Shown: in pieces, positions 9,079 to 18,392 of the stretch
Layout of the letters: each line of letters begins with the position of its first letter
Numbering within the stretch: position 1 is the stretch's first letter
Assembly: GCA_006227105.1 (NCBI GenBank)
Contig: SBFR01000062.1
Location: 1-33,848 of the forward strand
Reading direction: 5' to 3'
Length of the DNA: 33,848 nucleotides
Source of the DNA: Bacteroidota bacterium
GTDB taxonomy: Bacteria > Bacteroidota > Bacteroidia > Flavobacteriales_D > Crocinitomicaceae
The notes under the pieces: model-generated
Database searches by the model: none
What the model was told of the DNA's origin: nothing
Seen by the model: the letters and a program-made list of their open reading frames with translations, nothing else
Made by a program: the position numbers and the translations under genes

Positions 9079-9959
9079 TGAGAAATCCATTCAAAGGTGC
9101 GGGGGTTGCTCTTGTAACTCCTTTTAATTCAGATTATTCGATCGACTTTAAAGGTCTAGAGAAGTTGGTTCAGCTTCAAATTGATGGAGGAACAGATTTT
9201 CTGGTTGTTCAGGGGACAACGGGTGAGTCGCCAACGTTGAGTCAGGATGAAAAGATGAAGGTTTTAGACACCGTTCTTGCAGTTAATAATGGAAGATTAC
9301 CTGTGGTGTACGGAGCGGGTGGAAATAACACAATGTCTGTTGCAGAATCGTTTAAAAAGATACCTGCTGGCGTGAATGGAATATTGAGTGTCTCTCCGTA
9401 CTATAACAAACCGATACAGAAAGGGATCATTGAGCATTATAAATACATTGCTGATCATACGGATCTACCAATTATCCTTTATAACGTTCCTGGACGAACA
9501 GGTTCTAATATGCTACCGGAAACAACATTGGCCCTTTCAGAAATAAAGAACATTGTTGCGATGAAAGAGGCTTCAGGAAACATGGAGCAGATCATGGAGC
9601 TTATTCGATTGAAACCGGATGGTTTTGGAATCTTATCAGGTGACGATGCAATCACTATGCCTCTAATTGCTGCAGGTGCAGACGGAGTAATTTCGGTTGT
9701 TGCTAATTCGTTTCCGGAGAAGTTTTCAAAAATGGTTTCTGCGTCATTGAATGGAGATCTTGAATCAGCTAGAAAGGAACATTACGATCTTTTACCCGTA
9801 ACTAAGATGTTCTTTGAAGAAGGAAACCCAGGGGGAGTTAAAGTGGCCTTGAAAGTTCGCGGGTTGATGGAGGAACATATGAGAATGCCTTTGCATCCTG
9901 TTTCGGAAGGGCTGCGTCAAAGAATTACATCAGAAACTAAAGCGCTTTTGTCGAAGTAA
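9078..9959 (+). CDS. dapA: 4-hydroxy-tetrahydrodipicolinate synthase
   Basis: GAGVALVTPF, GTTGESPTLS, SPYYNKPIQKGI, ILYNVPGRTGSNM, MKEASGNM, ILSGDDA. Confidence 0.97.
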   Translation: MRNPFKGAGVALVTPFNSDYSIDFKGLEKLVQLQIDGGTDFLVVQGTTGESPTLSQDEKMKVLDTVLAVNNGRLPVVYGAGGNNTMSVAESFKKIPAGVNGILSVSPYYNKPIQKGIIEHYKYIADHTDLPIILYNVPGRTGSNMLPETTLALSEIKNIVAMKEASGNMEQIMELIRLKPDGFGILSGDDAITMPLIAAGADGVISVVANSFPEKFSKMVSASLNGDLESARKEHYDLLPVTKMFFEEGNPGGVKVALKVRGLMEEHMRMPLHPVSEGLRQRITSETKALLSK

Positions 9960-9988
9960 CGAAATCGCTACCAAGGATTATAGAAAGA

Positions 9989-10993
9989 ATGACAGTTTAC
10001 CAGGAAATATTTGATGAAATTCAAAAAGCAAATAAGATCGTAATAACCTCACACCGATCTCCCGACGGAGATTCTATAGGTTCATCGATGGGCTTATATC
10101 AATTCATCTGTAAACTTGGTAAAACGGTTCATGTTGTTCATCCTGATAAAGCTCCAGGATTTTTACATTGGGTTCAGGATGTTCACCAGATCGAGATCTA
10201 TGACGAGGAGAAAGAAAAAGCTGCTGAGTTAATTACCGGTGCTGATCTTCTGTTTTCTTTGGATTACAATGCGCCAGATCGAGTTGGGCCAGAAATGGAA
10301 ATCTTCTTGAGAACTTCAAAAGCGAGAAAGATCGTGATCGATCACCATTTAAATCCGGATATTGAATTTTATGATATTGTATTTTCCGATACCTATACTG
10401 GTTCGACTTCTGAATTGATCTTCAGGTTGATCGAAGGTTGCGGAAAATTGGATTTGTTGGATTCAGCCGTTGGTACACCATTGTATTTGGGAATCATGAC
10501 TGACACCGGATCCTTCAGATTTCCGTCGGTAAGTCCTGAAACACATGAAACGCTTGCCAAATTGATGAGAGCTGGAGTGAAGCACTATGAGGTTCACGAG
10601 CAGGTTTTTGATACCAATACGCTTGATCGATTGAAATTAAGAGGCTTTGCGACGAGCGAAAAGATCGAAGTGATCCAGGATCTCCCCGTTGCGTTTATAT
10701 CGCTTACATCAGAGGAACTAAATAAATTCAATTACGAAAAAGGGGACACCGAAGGACTGGTCAACATGGCTCTTTCTATTCAAGGTATAAAAATGGCGGC
10801 GCTTTTTTCTGAAAAGGATGGAGTGATCAAAATTTCATTGAGATCTAAAGGAGAACAGATCGTTAATGTTATGGCAAGAGACCTTTTCGATGGTGGAGGG
10901 CATAAATATGCGTCTGGGGGAATTTATTACGGAAGCCTTAATGAAGCCGTTTCTCTATTTAAAAGTAATCTATCAAAATACTGGAATTCATGA
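9989..10993 (+). CDS. DHH/DHHA1 family phosphoesterase (NrnA-like nanoRNase/pAp phosphatase)
   Basis: SHRSPDGDSIGSS, VIDHHLNPD (DHH), GIMTDTGSFRF, GGGHKYASGG. Confidence 0.93.
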   Translation: MTVYQEIFDEIQKANKIVITSHRSPDGDSIGSSMGLYQFICKLGKTVHVVHPDKAPGFLHWVQDVHQIEIYDEEKEKAAELITGADLLFSLDYNAPDRVGPEMEIFLRTSKARKIVIDHHLNPDIEFYDIVFSDTYTGSTSELIFRLIEGCGKLDLLDSAVGTPLYLGIMTDTGSFRFPSVSPETHETLAKLMRAGVKHYEVHEQVFDTNTLDRLKLRGFATSEKIEVIQDLPVAFISLTSEELNKFNYEKGDTEGLVNMALSIQGIKMAALFSEKDGVIKISLRSKGEQIVNVMARDLFDGGGHKYASGGIYYGSLNEAVSLFKSNLSKYWNS

Positions 10994-11505
10994 AATTGAT
11001 TCTTGGGTTTTTAGCTGCTTTTGTCCTGTTTTCGTGCGGAAATGGAGAGGAGAATGATCCAAAGAAAGTAGAATGGAATAGTGAGAAGTCCACTACCATG
11101 AACAAGAATCTGGCGGTCGAAGAACAATTACAGATCAAACTTTATTTGGAGCGACACAAGGATTGGAAAATGAAATCTTCGGGCACAGGACTTCAATACT
11201 ACATTTATGAGGAAACAGAAGGTGATTCGGCACTTATAGGTCAGGTGGCGCAAGTAGAATTGAAAATTTCCCTTCTTGACGATACTGAAGTGTATAAAAC
11301 GGCAGAAGATGAGGTGAATGAGTTTGTGATTGATAGAACGGATATTGAGTCAGGTATTCATGAAGGGATTAAAAAAATGAAAGTGGGAGAAAAGGCTAAG
11401 CTAATTATCCCTAGTCACCTCGCACATGGACTTATCGGGGATCTGGATAAAGTCCCGCCGTTATCTGTTTTGATCGTTGATATTCACTTGGTTAAACTTA
11501 AATAA
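10990..11505 (+). CDS. FKBP-type peptidyl-prolyl isomerase lipoprotein (GldI-like)
   Basis: Lipoprotein signal (AAFVLFSCGNG). FKBP core FVIDRTDIESGIHEGIKKMKVGEKAKLIIPSHLAHGLIGDLDKVPPLSVLIVDIHL. Position directly after a DHH gene resembles gldI loci. Confidence 0.83.
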   Translation: MKLILGFLAAFVLFSCGNGEENDPKKVEWNSEKSTTMNKNLAVEEQLQIKLYLERHKDWKMKSSGTGLQYYIYEETEGDSALIGQVAQVELKISLLDDTEVYKTAEDEVNEFVIDRTDIESGIHEGIKKMKVGEKAKLIIPSHLAHGLIGDLDKVPPLSVLIVDIHLVKLK

Positions 11506-12344
11506 TGAGAAGAGTTGGATTTTTGGTTGTGTTGATTGCATTGGCATCATGTGATACTTCCGGTGTAGAACAGAAAAAGTCGGATGAGAAACCACTTGTA
11601 CAGAAAAAAGCAGATAACTATTCACTGGATAAGGATCACGAGGTTCAAACAACCAAGAATTTCGATAATGGATTGATGATCGAATGGTTTGAAAGAGGAG
11701 ATGGGGAATCGATTAATGCTGGAGATCTGATCAGTATCGATTATAAAGTGCGATTAAAAGACGGCAATGTTGTAGATGGAAATCATTTGCTTAAAATGGA
11801 AAGCTTGCCTTTTATGGTAGGTTATAATATGCAAACAAAGGGATGGGATATTGCCCTTAAGGGAATGAAAGTTGGAGATTTTGCCAGGATCAAGATTCCT
11901 TCACATTTAGCGAGAGGTGAGAAAGGTGTCAATGGTTTGATTCCGCCGAATGCAGATAATTTTCTAACCATCAGAATTCTGTCCAAGATCAAACCGGATC
12001 GTGTTGTGGATGGCACGAAGGTTTGGATTTTGGAAGAGAACAAAAACAATAAGGAAAAATTCGGGGAAGGGTATAGTGTATCTTTTCATGCGATGGCGAG
12101 TTCTCCGTCATCAGCGTTGTTTGCTAATACATTCAGGACGAATCAGCCCTTTGTTTTTTCACTAGGTGACCAGGGAATTGTCCCGGGATTAAGGAAAGCG
12201 TTAATAAATGCTAAAACATCGGATAGACTATATATCCTTGTGCCAGCTTCAGATGCTTATGCTGATAAAGGTTACATGGATTTTGTGAAACCGGGAGAGG
12301 ATGTCTTCTATAACATACTTGTGATGGAAGTCGCGAAAAAATAA
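11505..12344 (+). CDS. FKBP-type peptidyl-prolyl isomerase lipoprotein with two FKBP-like domains
   Basis: Lipoprotein signal (LVVLIALASCDTS). First FKBP domain (DLISIDYKVRLKDGNVVDG...GWDIALKGMKVGDFARIKIPSHLARGEKGVNGLIPPNA). Second, divergent copy (FVFSLGDQGIVPGLRKALINAKTSDRLYILVPASDAYADKG). Confidence 0.83.
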   Translation: MRRVGFLVVLIALASCDTSGVEQKKSDEKPLVQKKADNYSLDKDHEVQTTKNFDNGLMIEWFERGDGESINAGDLISIDYKVRLKDGNVVDGNHLLKMESLPFMVGYNMQTKGWDIALKGMKVGDFARIKIPSHLARGEKGVNGLIPPNADNFLTIRILSKIKPDRVVDGTKVWILEENKNNKEKFGEGYSVSFHAMASSPSSALFANTFRTNQPFVFSLGDQGIVPGLRKALINAKTSDRLYILVPASDAYADKGYMDFVKPGEDVFYNILVMEVAKK

Positions 12345-12355
12345 GACGGTTTTAT

Positions 12356-12363
12356 TATATTTG
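12356..12363 (+). promoter_or_regulatory. Candidate -7 element upstream of the M23/LysM gene
   Basis: TATATTTG, 38 nt before ATG at 12402. Confidence 0.5.
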
Positions 12364-12401
12364 AGCGACAAACTAGAAAGATTAAATCCTCTGCAAGGGA
12401 C

Positions 12402-13349
12402 ATGATCAGAATATATTTTCTTTTTCTCTCCATTTTTCTATTCGGCAAAAGCTTTGCCCAAACCCCTATTGATACAGTTGAAACGATCAATGGTCCGCTT
12501 GTGATCTTCAATGACAGAACTTGGCAATACCTCGATGATATTGGTTTTGACGGGATTTTGAATCCAAAACTGAATGCACTTCTTGTTGAAGATACCTTTT
12601 ATCAATTTGTTCAAACCTGGGATCATGATGTATGTTATACTTCTGACCGTCAGAACGATCTTTCCAGATTAAGAGACACATTATGGTTGTGTGTTCTTGA
12701 AGATCAGCATAGCGAATTTTATCCACCGGTATCAGGAATTGTTACTTCGAGGTATGGATATCGATCCGGCCGTTACCACAATGGTATTGATCTGGATCTT
12801 GAAACAGGTGACACTGTTTATTCTTGTTGGTCGGGTAAGATCCGATATGCAAAATTCAACGATGGAGGATTCGGAAATCTTGTGATCGTTCGCCATTACA
12901 ACGGACTAGAGACGTTTTATGCGCATTTAAGTAAACTACTTGTTGTTCCAGATCAGGATGTTGTGGCTGGAGAACCGATTGGTCTGGGAGGTAATACCGG
13001 AAGGTCATATGGATCGCATTTGCATTTTGAGGTAAGATTTTTTGATGCACCTATGAATCCGGAGGAGATCATCGATTTCGAAAAACGACAGTGTAAAGAT
13101 GAGAATCTGATGGTTCATAAAGGTTTGTTCCGTCCAGGAGCAAAACCGACGGATCAGGATGAGCATGGTGAAAGCCCTTCTTATGCTGCTGTGAACAATA
13201 CAAATAGAGTATATTACAAAGTTCGTTCAGGAGATACACTTACAGCAATTGCCGCAAGGAATAAAACAACTGTTTCTAAGCTTTGTCAGTTGAACGGAAT
13301 TCGTCCTACGACAACAATTCAGATCGGTCGTAGCCTAAGAGTGAGGTGA
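12402..13349 (+). CDS. M23 family metallopeptidase with C-terminal LysM domain
   Basis: Signal peptide. GIVTSRYGYRSGRYHNGIDLDLETGDTVYS, FYAHLSKL, GNTGRSYGSHLHFEVR. LysM YYKVRSGDTLTAIAARNKTTVSKLCQLNGI. Confidence 0.94.
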   Translation: MIRIYFLFLSIFLFGKSFAQTPIDTVETINGPLVIFNDRTWQYLDDIGFDGILNPKLNALLVEDTFYQFVQTWDHDVCYTSDRQNDLSRLRDTLWLCVLEDQHSEFYPPVSGIVTSRYGYRSGRYHNGIDLDLETGDTVYSCWSGKIRYAKFNDGGFGNLVIVRHYNGLETFYAHLSKLLVVPDQDVVAGEPIGLGGNTGRSYGSHLHFEVRFFDAPMNPEEIIDFEKRQCKDENLMVHKGLFRPGAKPTDQDEHGESPSYAAVNNTNRVYYKVRSGDTLTAIAARNKTTVSKLCQLNGIRPTTTIQIGRSLRVR

Positions 13350-13419
13350 ATTTAAGATTTCTTGTGAAAATCTGTGCCTAATTCGAAATCACAAAATGGA
13401 TATATCAGCTGAATTCTTT

Positions 13420-13427
13420 TACTTTTG
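13420..13427 (+). promoter_or_regulatory. Candidate -7 element immediately before the bamD start codon
   Basis: TACTTTTG (TAnnTTTG), 6 nt before ATG at 13434. Confidence 0.45.
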
Positions 13428-13433
13428 TTGCCA

Positions 13434-14312
13434 ATGAAATTGCTGATCACATTATTATTCTTCTCAATTGGATTTGGATTTGTTTCCTGCTCAGACTATA
13501 ACTCTATTGTTAAAGGCGATGATTATGAGCTGAAGCTAAAGGAGGCAAACAAGCTGTATGACAAAGGTCAAAGTTATCAGTACAAGAAAAATGGAGAATT
13601 AAAAATTGATCGATTTGGAAATCCGAAGATCAAGGATAATTCGCTATTTCAATCCATTACACTGTATGAGCAGATCTATCAAAGAATGCCAAAAACAGGT
13701 GAAGGTGAATTATCGTATTTCAGAATAGGTAAAGCCTATTATCTGGGTAAAGATTTTTATATGGCTGGATATTATCTGGGTACATTTGTTCAGCGTTTCC
13801 CGGTTAGTGTGAAATGTGAAGAAGCTTTGTTCTTGTCGGCGATGTGTTCTGTGAATAATTCGCCTGATCATACACTGGATCAGCAGGAAACAGAATTGGC
13901 GATCAATGACCTTCAACAGTTCATAAATCGATATCCGGCATCTACTTTGGTGGATTCGTGCAACCACATTATGGATCGTTTGCGTTTGAAGCTCGAGCGT
14001 AAGGATTACGAATCTGTTAAGCTGTATGTGAAGATGGAAGATTACAGAGCAGCTGTAACCTCTGCATTGACTTTTATGGAGGATCACCCACGTTCTGATA
14101 AACGAGAAGAGATCTATTATCAATTGGTTCGAAATTCATATATGTTGTCAAAAAACAGTATTGAATCGAAAAAAAGAGAGCGTATTGAAGAATCTATTGA
14201 AAGAAGTCGTAACTTTGTGGCCGAATTCCCTGATTCCAGGTACAAAAAAGAAGTCGACAATTATTTTGACCTGTTGAACAAGGAACTTGAAACATTAACA
14301 TCCGGAAATTAA
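13434..14312 (+). CDS. bamD: Outer membrane protein assembly factor BamD
   Basis: Lipoprotein signal (MKLLITLLFFSIGFGFVSCSDYNSIVKG). TPR-like BamD pattern (YFRIGKAYYLGKDFYMAGYYLGTFVQRFPVSVKCEEALFL). ATG at 13434 preferred over the track's TTG at 13425. Confidence 0.9.
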   Translation: MKLLITLLFFSIGFGFVSCSDYNSIVKGDDYELKLKEANKLYDKGQSYQYKKNGELKIDRFGNPKIKDNSLFQSITLYEQIYQRMPKTGEGELSYFRIGKAYYLGKDFYMAGYYLGTFVQRFPVSVKCEEALFLSAMCSVNNSPDHTLDQQETELAINDLQQFINRYPASTLVDSCNHIMDRLRLKLERKDYESVKLYVKMEDYRAAVTSALTFMEDHPRSDKREEIYYQLVRNSYMLSKNSIESKKRERIEESIERSRNFVAEFPDSRYKKEVDNYFDLLNKELETLTSGN

Positions 14313-14318
14313 TACCTT

Positions 14319-14639
14319 ATGAATATTAAGAATAGTTCTGCTGAGCGCTCTACAGTTACACGTGACACCATTAAATTGGAAGATCAGACTGGGAATGTTT
14401 ATGAATCGATTGTGGTTCTTGCGAAAAGAGCAAACCAGATCAGTGTTGAAGTTAAAGAGGAGCTTACTCAAAAACTTCAGGAATTTGCATCTTCTACAGA
14501 TAATCTTGAGGAGATCTTTGAAAACAGAGAGCAGATCGAAATTTCAAAGTTCTATGAGAAATTGCCGAAGCCAGTTGCTTTAGCGATCGAGGAGTTAGAA
14601 CATGAGCAGATTTACATTCGTAAAGCTGAAGAAAAATAA
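14319..14639 (+). CDS. rpoZ: DNA-directed RNA polymerase omega subunit, Bacteroidota type
   Basis: TGNVYESIVVLAKRANQISVEVKEEL...LEEIFENREQIEISKFYEKLPKPVALAIEE. Located between bamD and coaBC as is common in Bacteroidota. Confidence 0.88.
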   Translation: MNIKNSSAERSTVTRDTIKLEDQTGNVYESIVVLAKRANQISVEVKEELTQKLQEFASSTDNLEEIFENREQIEISKFYEKLPKPVALAIEELEHEQIYIRKAEEK

Positions 14640-14644
14640 TTCAA

Positions 14645-15841
14645 ATGCGTGGTAAACGCATCCTTATTGGTATAACTGGTGGAATAGCGGCGTACAAGAT
14701 CGCATTTCTCATCAGGTTATTAAAAAAATCAGGGGCAGAAGTCAAATGTATAATGACTCCTGCCTCTTGTGATTTTATAAGTCCCCTTGTGGTTTCGACG
14801 TTATCCGGAAATCCTGTCGGTATTGAATTCTGGAACAAGCAAACAGGTGAATGGAGCAATCATGTGGAGTATGGATTGTGGGCTGATTTAATGGTGATCG
14901 CACCGCTAACGGCAAATACGTTGAGTAAAATGGTTTCAGGAGGATGTGATAACCTCTTGTTAGCCTCTTTTTTATCCATGAAAGGACCGGTTATGGTTGC
15001 GCCTGCCATGGATCTCGATATGTACGCTCATCCAACCACACGAAGAAATCTTGATCAGCTCATGAAGGACGGGGTACAAATAATCCCTGCTGAAAGTGGT
15101 GAACTAGCTAGTGGTCTAGAAGGAGAGGGGAGGATGGCCGAACCCGAAACCATTCATGCTAAGATAGAAGAGCATTTCAAAAACAAAGGAAAGCTTATTT
15201 CTAAAAAAGTCTTGATTACTGCTGGGCCAACCTATGAGGCAATTGATCCAGTTCGTTTCATAGGAAACCACTCATCTGGAAAAATGGGTTATGCAATAGC
15301 CCAAGCATTGTTAAATGAAGGTGCCGAGGTTGTGTTGATCTCAGGCCCGACTAATCTTCAGCTCGAACATCCTAGCTTGAAGATCATTAAAGTGACCAGT
15401 GCCGATGATATGTTCATTGAAGTAAAAAAACACTGGTCAGACTCTAATATCGGTGTCTTTTCTGCTGCGGTAGCAGATTACCGTCCTAAAGAAAAAGCTG
15501 ATCATAAGATCAAAAAGAACGATGATGAGCTGAAATTGGAGCTCGTTAAAAATCCGGATATTCTCGAATGGGCGGGATCTCATAAATCATCCGGTCAGTT
15601 TTTAGTAGGTTTCGCTTTGGAAACTGAAAACATGATCGAAAACGGTAGAGCGAAGTTATTGAAGAAGAATCTTGACCTTATCGTAATGAATAATTCAACG
15701 GAAGAGGGAGCAGGCTTTTCAGTTGATACAAATAAAATATCTATCTTAGATGCTAACAATAACTTGACGGTTTTTGAGTTAAAGTCTAAGTCCGAATCGG
15801 CAAAAGATATTGTGAATGTTATAGTAGAAAACTTGAAATGA
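14645..15841 (+). CDS. coaBC: Bifunctional phosphopantothenoylcysteine decarboxylase / phosphopantothenate-cysteine ligase
   Basis: GITGGIAAYKIAFLIRLLKKSGAEVKCIMTPA; APAMDLDMYAHP; VLITAGPTYEAIDPVRFIGNHSSGKMGYAIA; GFALET. Confidence 0.97.
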   Translation: MRGKRILIGITGGIAAYKIAFLIRLLKKSGAEVKCIMTPASCDFISPLVVSTLSGNPVGIEFWNKQTGEWSNHVEYGLWADLMVIAPLTANTLSKMVSGGCDNLLLASFLSMKGPVMVAPAMDLDMYAHPTTRRNLDQLMKDGVQIIPAESGELASGLEGEGRMAEPETIHAKIEEHFKNKGKLISKKVLITAGPTYEAIDPVRFIGNHSSGKMGYAIAQALLNEGAEVVLISGPTNLQLEHPSLKIIKVTSADDMFIEVKKHWSDSNIGVFSAAVADYRPKEKADHKIKKNDDELKLELVKNPDILEWAGSHKSSGQFLVGFALETENMIENGRAKLLKKNLDLIVMNNSTEEGAGFSVDTNKISILDANNNLTVFELKSKSESAKDIVNVIVENLK

Positions 15842-16740
15842 GAATTGTTGTATTATTTCTTTTAAGTCTTGTTATTGGCAGAGGTCATGCCCAGGAATTG
15901 AACTGTCAGGTTAGTATCATTACTGATGCTAGACTGGAAGTTACCTCTGTTGAGAAGGAGATCTTTGATCAGTTGAAGCAAACGATCTATGATCTAATGA
16001 ATACAACTCAATGGACGAAAGATAAATTCAAAGTTGAGGAAAGGATCAATTGCAATATTCAGCTTCAGATCAATGAAATTCCTTCATCTGGAAATTACAA
16101 AGGATCTATTCAGGTTCAGTCTTCTAGACCAGCATTTAATTCGTCCTACAATACGACCATTTTCAATTTTCAGGACGATGATGTACAGTTTTCATACAGT
16201 AGAAATGCCGTTCTTGTTTATGCTCCGAATCAATACAGAGACAATCTGACTTCAATCCTGGCATTCTATGCTTATTTCATTATTGGGATGGATTATGACA
16301 CCTTTTCATTGAAAGGAGGGACTCCATATTTTACTGAAGCGCAAAACATCGTTTCGAATGCTCAAGTTTCACCTCTAGCCGGTTGGAAATCCAATGAAGC
16401 CGGAAAACGAAATCGCTTTTACCTCGTTGATAATATTCTTCATCAACTGTTTGAGCCACTTAGAGAATGTAGCTATGAATATCACCGCAAAGGCGTGGAT
16501 ATGCTTTACGATGATAAAATTGCAGGTCGTCAAGCCATTTTTGATGCTCTTTCTAAATTGAATAAAGTAGCAGCTACTCGTCCCAATTCTGTGAATACAT
16601 TGAATTTCGTTCAGGCGAAAAGAGATGAGATCAAGAGCTTATATTCTGATGCAGAATTGAAGGATAAAAATGAAATGGTGAATCTGTTAAAGAGGATTGA
16701 CCCAGCTAACGCTTCAAGGTATCAGGAAATTCTAAACTGA
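15838..16740 (+). CDS. porD: PorD (DUF4835) family type IX secretion-associated protein
   Basis: Signal peptide, then QELNCQVSI...F.QLKQTIYDLMNTTQWTKDKFKVEERINCNIQLQINEIPSSGNYKGSIQVQSSRPAFNSSYNTTIFNFQDDDVQFSY...SILAFYAYFIIGMDYDTFSLKGGTPYF. Located between coaBC and recN. Confidence 0.9.
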   Translation: MRIVVLFLLSLVIGRGHAQELNCQVSIITDARLEVTSVEKEIFDQLKQTIYDLMNTTQWTKDKFKVEERINCNIQLQINEIPSSGNYKGSIQVQSSRPAFNSSYNTTIFNFQDDDVQFSYSRNAVLVYAPNQYRDNLTSILAFYAYFIIGMDYDTFSLKGGTPYFTEAQNIVSNAQVSPLAGWKSNEAGKRNRFYLVDNILHQLFEPLRECSYEYHRKGVDMLYDDKIAGRQAIFDALSKLNKVAATRPNSVNTLNFVQAKRDEIKSLYSDAELKDKNEMVNLLKRIDPANASRYQEILN

Positions 16741-18392
16741 TGATCCGTCATCTTAGTATTAAAAACTTTGCGTTGATCAAAGAACTGACGTTTTCCTTTG
16801 ATCAGGGTTTTACTGTTATCACAGGTGAAACCGGATCAGGAAAGTCGATTTTTTTGAATTCGCTTAATCTTTTGTCTGGTGAAAGGGCCGACTTTAATGT
16901 GATCGGAACAGACGGAGATAAATCTGTGGTAGAAGCAGTTTTTAATACTGAAGGGCTTGTTATCGATGATCTTTATACTGAGAATGATCTAGAGGCTGAG
17001 GATGAATTGATCGTTCGACGAGAGATCAGTAAAACAGGACGATCAAGAGCATTCATTAACGATACTCCGGTACAATTGGGGGTGATGCGTCAGTTTATGA
17101 CGAAGCTGATCTACATTCATTCGCAGTACAACACGATTGAATTGAAAGACCCTGAATATCAGTTAGAAATACTGGATATTCTTGCAGGTACAACTGAGGA
17201 AAAGGACCGATTCCAGAAGAAATTCACCTTTTATAAAAAACAAAGACAAAAACTGGAGTCCCTCAAAACTGAACAGCAAAAGACAATACAGGAGAAAGAT
17301 TATATTGACTTTCAATTGAAAGAATTGGAGTCGTTGCAATTGGAAAAAACGGACTACAAGTCGATCGAAGAGGAGTATAGTTTTATTGAGAATTCCGAAA
17401 AGATCAAGGGAGCCCTTCAGGCTGTTTCAGAAATGAATGAAGGTGATGAAAGTTTTGTTGGTGGACTGATCAGGGCAAAGAATACGCTGGATAAGATCGA
17501 TATGAAGAGCGATCGATTGAAAGATCTTCATGAACGTTTGTCTTCGCTGTTGATTGAAATCAAAGAACTTTCCAGCGAAGCATCCGAAATAGCATATGAT
17601 CTTGATAGTCCTAAAATGAGTAGGGAAGAGCTTGAAAATAAATTAGATCGATACAATCTGGTTTTGAATAAGCATGGATTAAAAGATCAGTCCGAACTGG
17701 TCATTTTTATGACTGAATTGCAAACTCGGGTCACCAATGAGGTCGGAATGCTTGAAGAAATTTTGCTGCTTGAAAAAGAAGTGGAGGATCTGAATTCTGA
17801 GTTGATGATTCTTGCTAAAGATCTCCACAATTCCAGAAAAAATAGTGTCGATTCGATCGAATTAAAAATTAAGTCACTTTTGTCGGATCTCAAATTACCG
17901 GAAACGATTCTTCATTTTCAATTAGAAGAGCGAGGAGCTTTGAATGATCAAGGAATGACGGATTTGAAAATGTATTTTTCAGCAAATAAAGGGGTTGCGC
18001 CTGTGTTGATCGAAAAGGCTGCTTCCGGTGGTGAATTATCCAGGGTGATGTTAGCACTTCAAAAGCTGATTTCAGAGAAAAAACAATTGCCGACGGTTTT
18101 GTTTGATGAGATCGATACAGGAGTTTCAGGAGAAGTTGCTCAAAAAATAGGAGAATTACTTTTGAAAATGGGTAGTAACATGCAGTTGATGGCGATCTCA
18201 CATTTACCACAAGTGGCAGCCAGAGCACAACATCATTTGAAAGTAGAAAAATCGTCAACAGGTGAAAGTACATACACCAACATTCGTAAGCTTAGTAAAG
18301 AAGAGTCCATCGAGGAAGTTGCTCGTTTAATGAGCGGTGAGCGAATTGATAGTGCAGCAATAGAAAATGCAAAAGTATTGATGGGACTATGA
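16740..18392 (+). CDS. recN: DNA repair protein RecN
   Basis: MIRHLSIKNFALIKELTFSFDQGFTVITGETGSGKSI (Walker A); AASGGELSRVMLALQKL; TVLFDEIDTGVSGEVAQKIG; ISHLPQVAARAQHH. Confidence 0.97.
   Translation: MIRHLSIKNFALIKELTFSFDQGFTVITGETGSGKSIFLNSLNLLSGERADFNVIGTDGDKSVVEAVFNTEGLVIDDLYTENDLEAEDELIVRREISKTGRSRAFINDTPVQLGVMRQFMTKLIYIHSQYNTIELKDPEYQLEILDILAGTTEEKDRFQKKFTFYKKQRQKLESLKTEQQKTIQEKDYIDFQLKELESLQLEKTDYKSIEEEYSFIENSEKIKGALQAVSEMNEGDESFVGGLIRAKNTLDKIDMKSDRLKDLHERLSSLLIEIKELSSEASEIAYDLDSPKMSREELENKLDRYNLVLNKHGLKDQSELVIFMTELQTRVTNEVGMLEEILLLEKEVEDLNSELMILAKDLHNSRKNSVDSIELKIKSLLSDLKLPETILHFQLEERGALNDQGMTDLKMYFSANKGVAPVLIEKAASGGELSRVMLALQKLISEKKQLPTVLFDEIDTGVSGEVAQKIGELLLKMGSNMQLMAISHLPQVAARAQHHLKVEKSSTGESTYTNIRKLSKEESIEEVARLMSGERIDSAAIENAKVLMGL

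Noticed and set aside
13710-14123. 137-aa minus ORF inside bamD
   Set aside because: Antisense shadow ORF; sequence is basic/aromatic low-information (MIIDLFSFIRTWVILHKSQ...) and bamD is well supported.
17890-18273. 127-aa minus ORF inside recN
   Set aside because: Fully antisense to the conserved RecN C-terminal ATPase motifs; no domain features.
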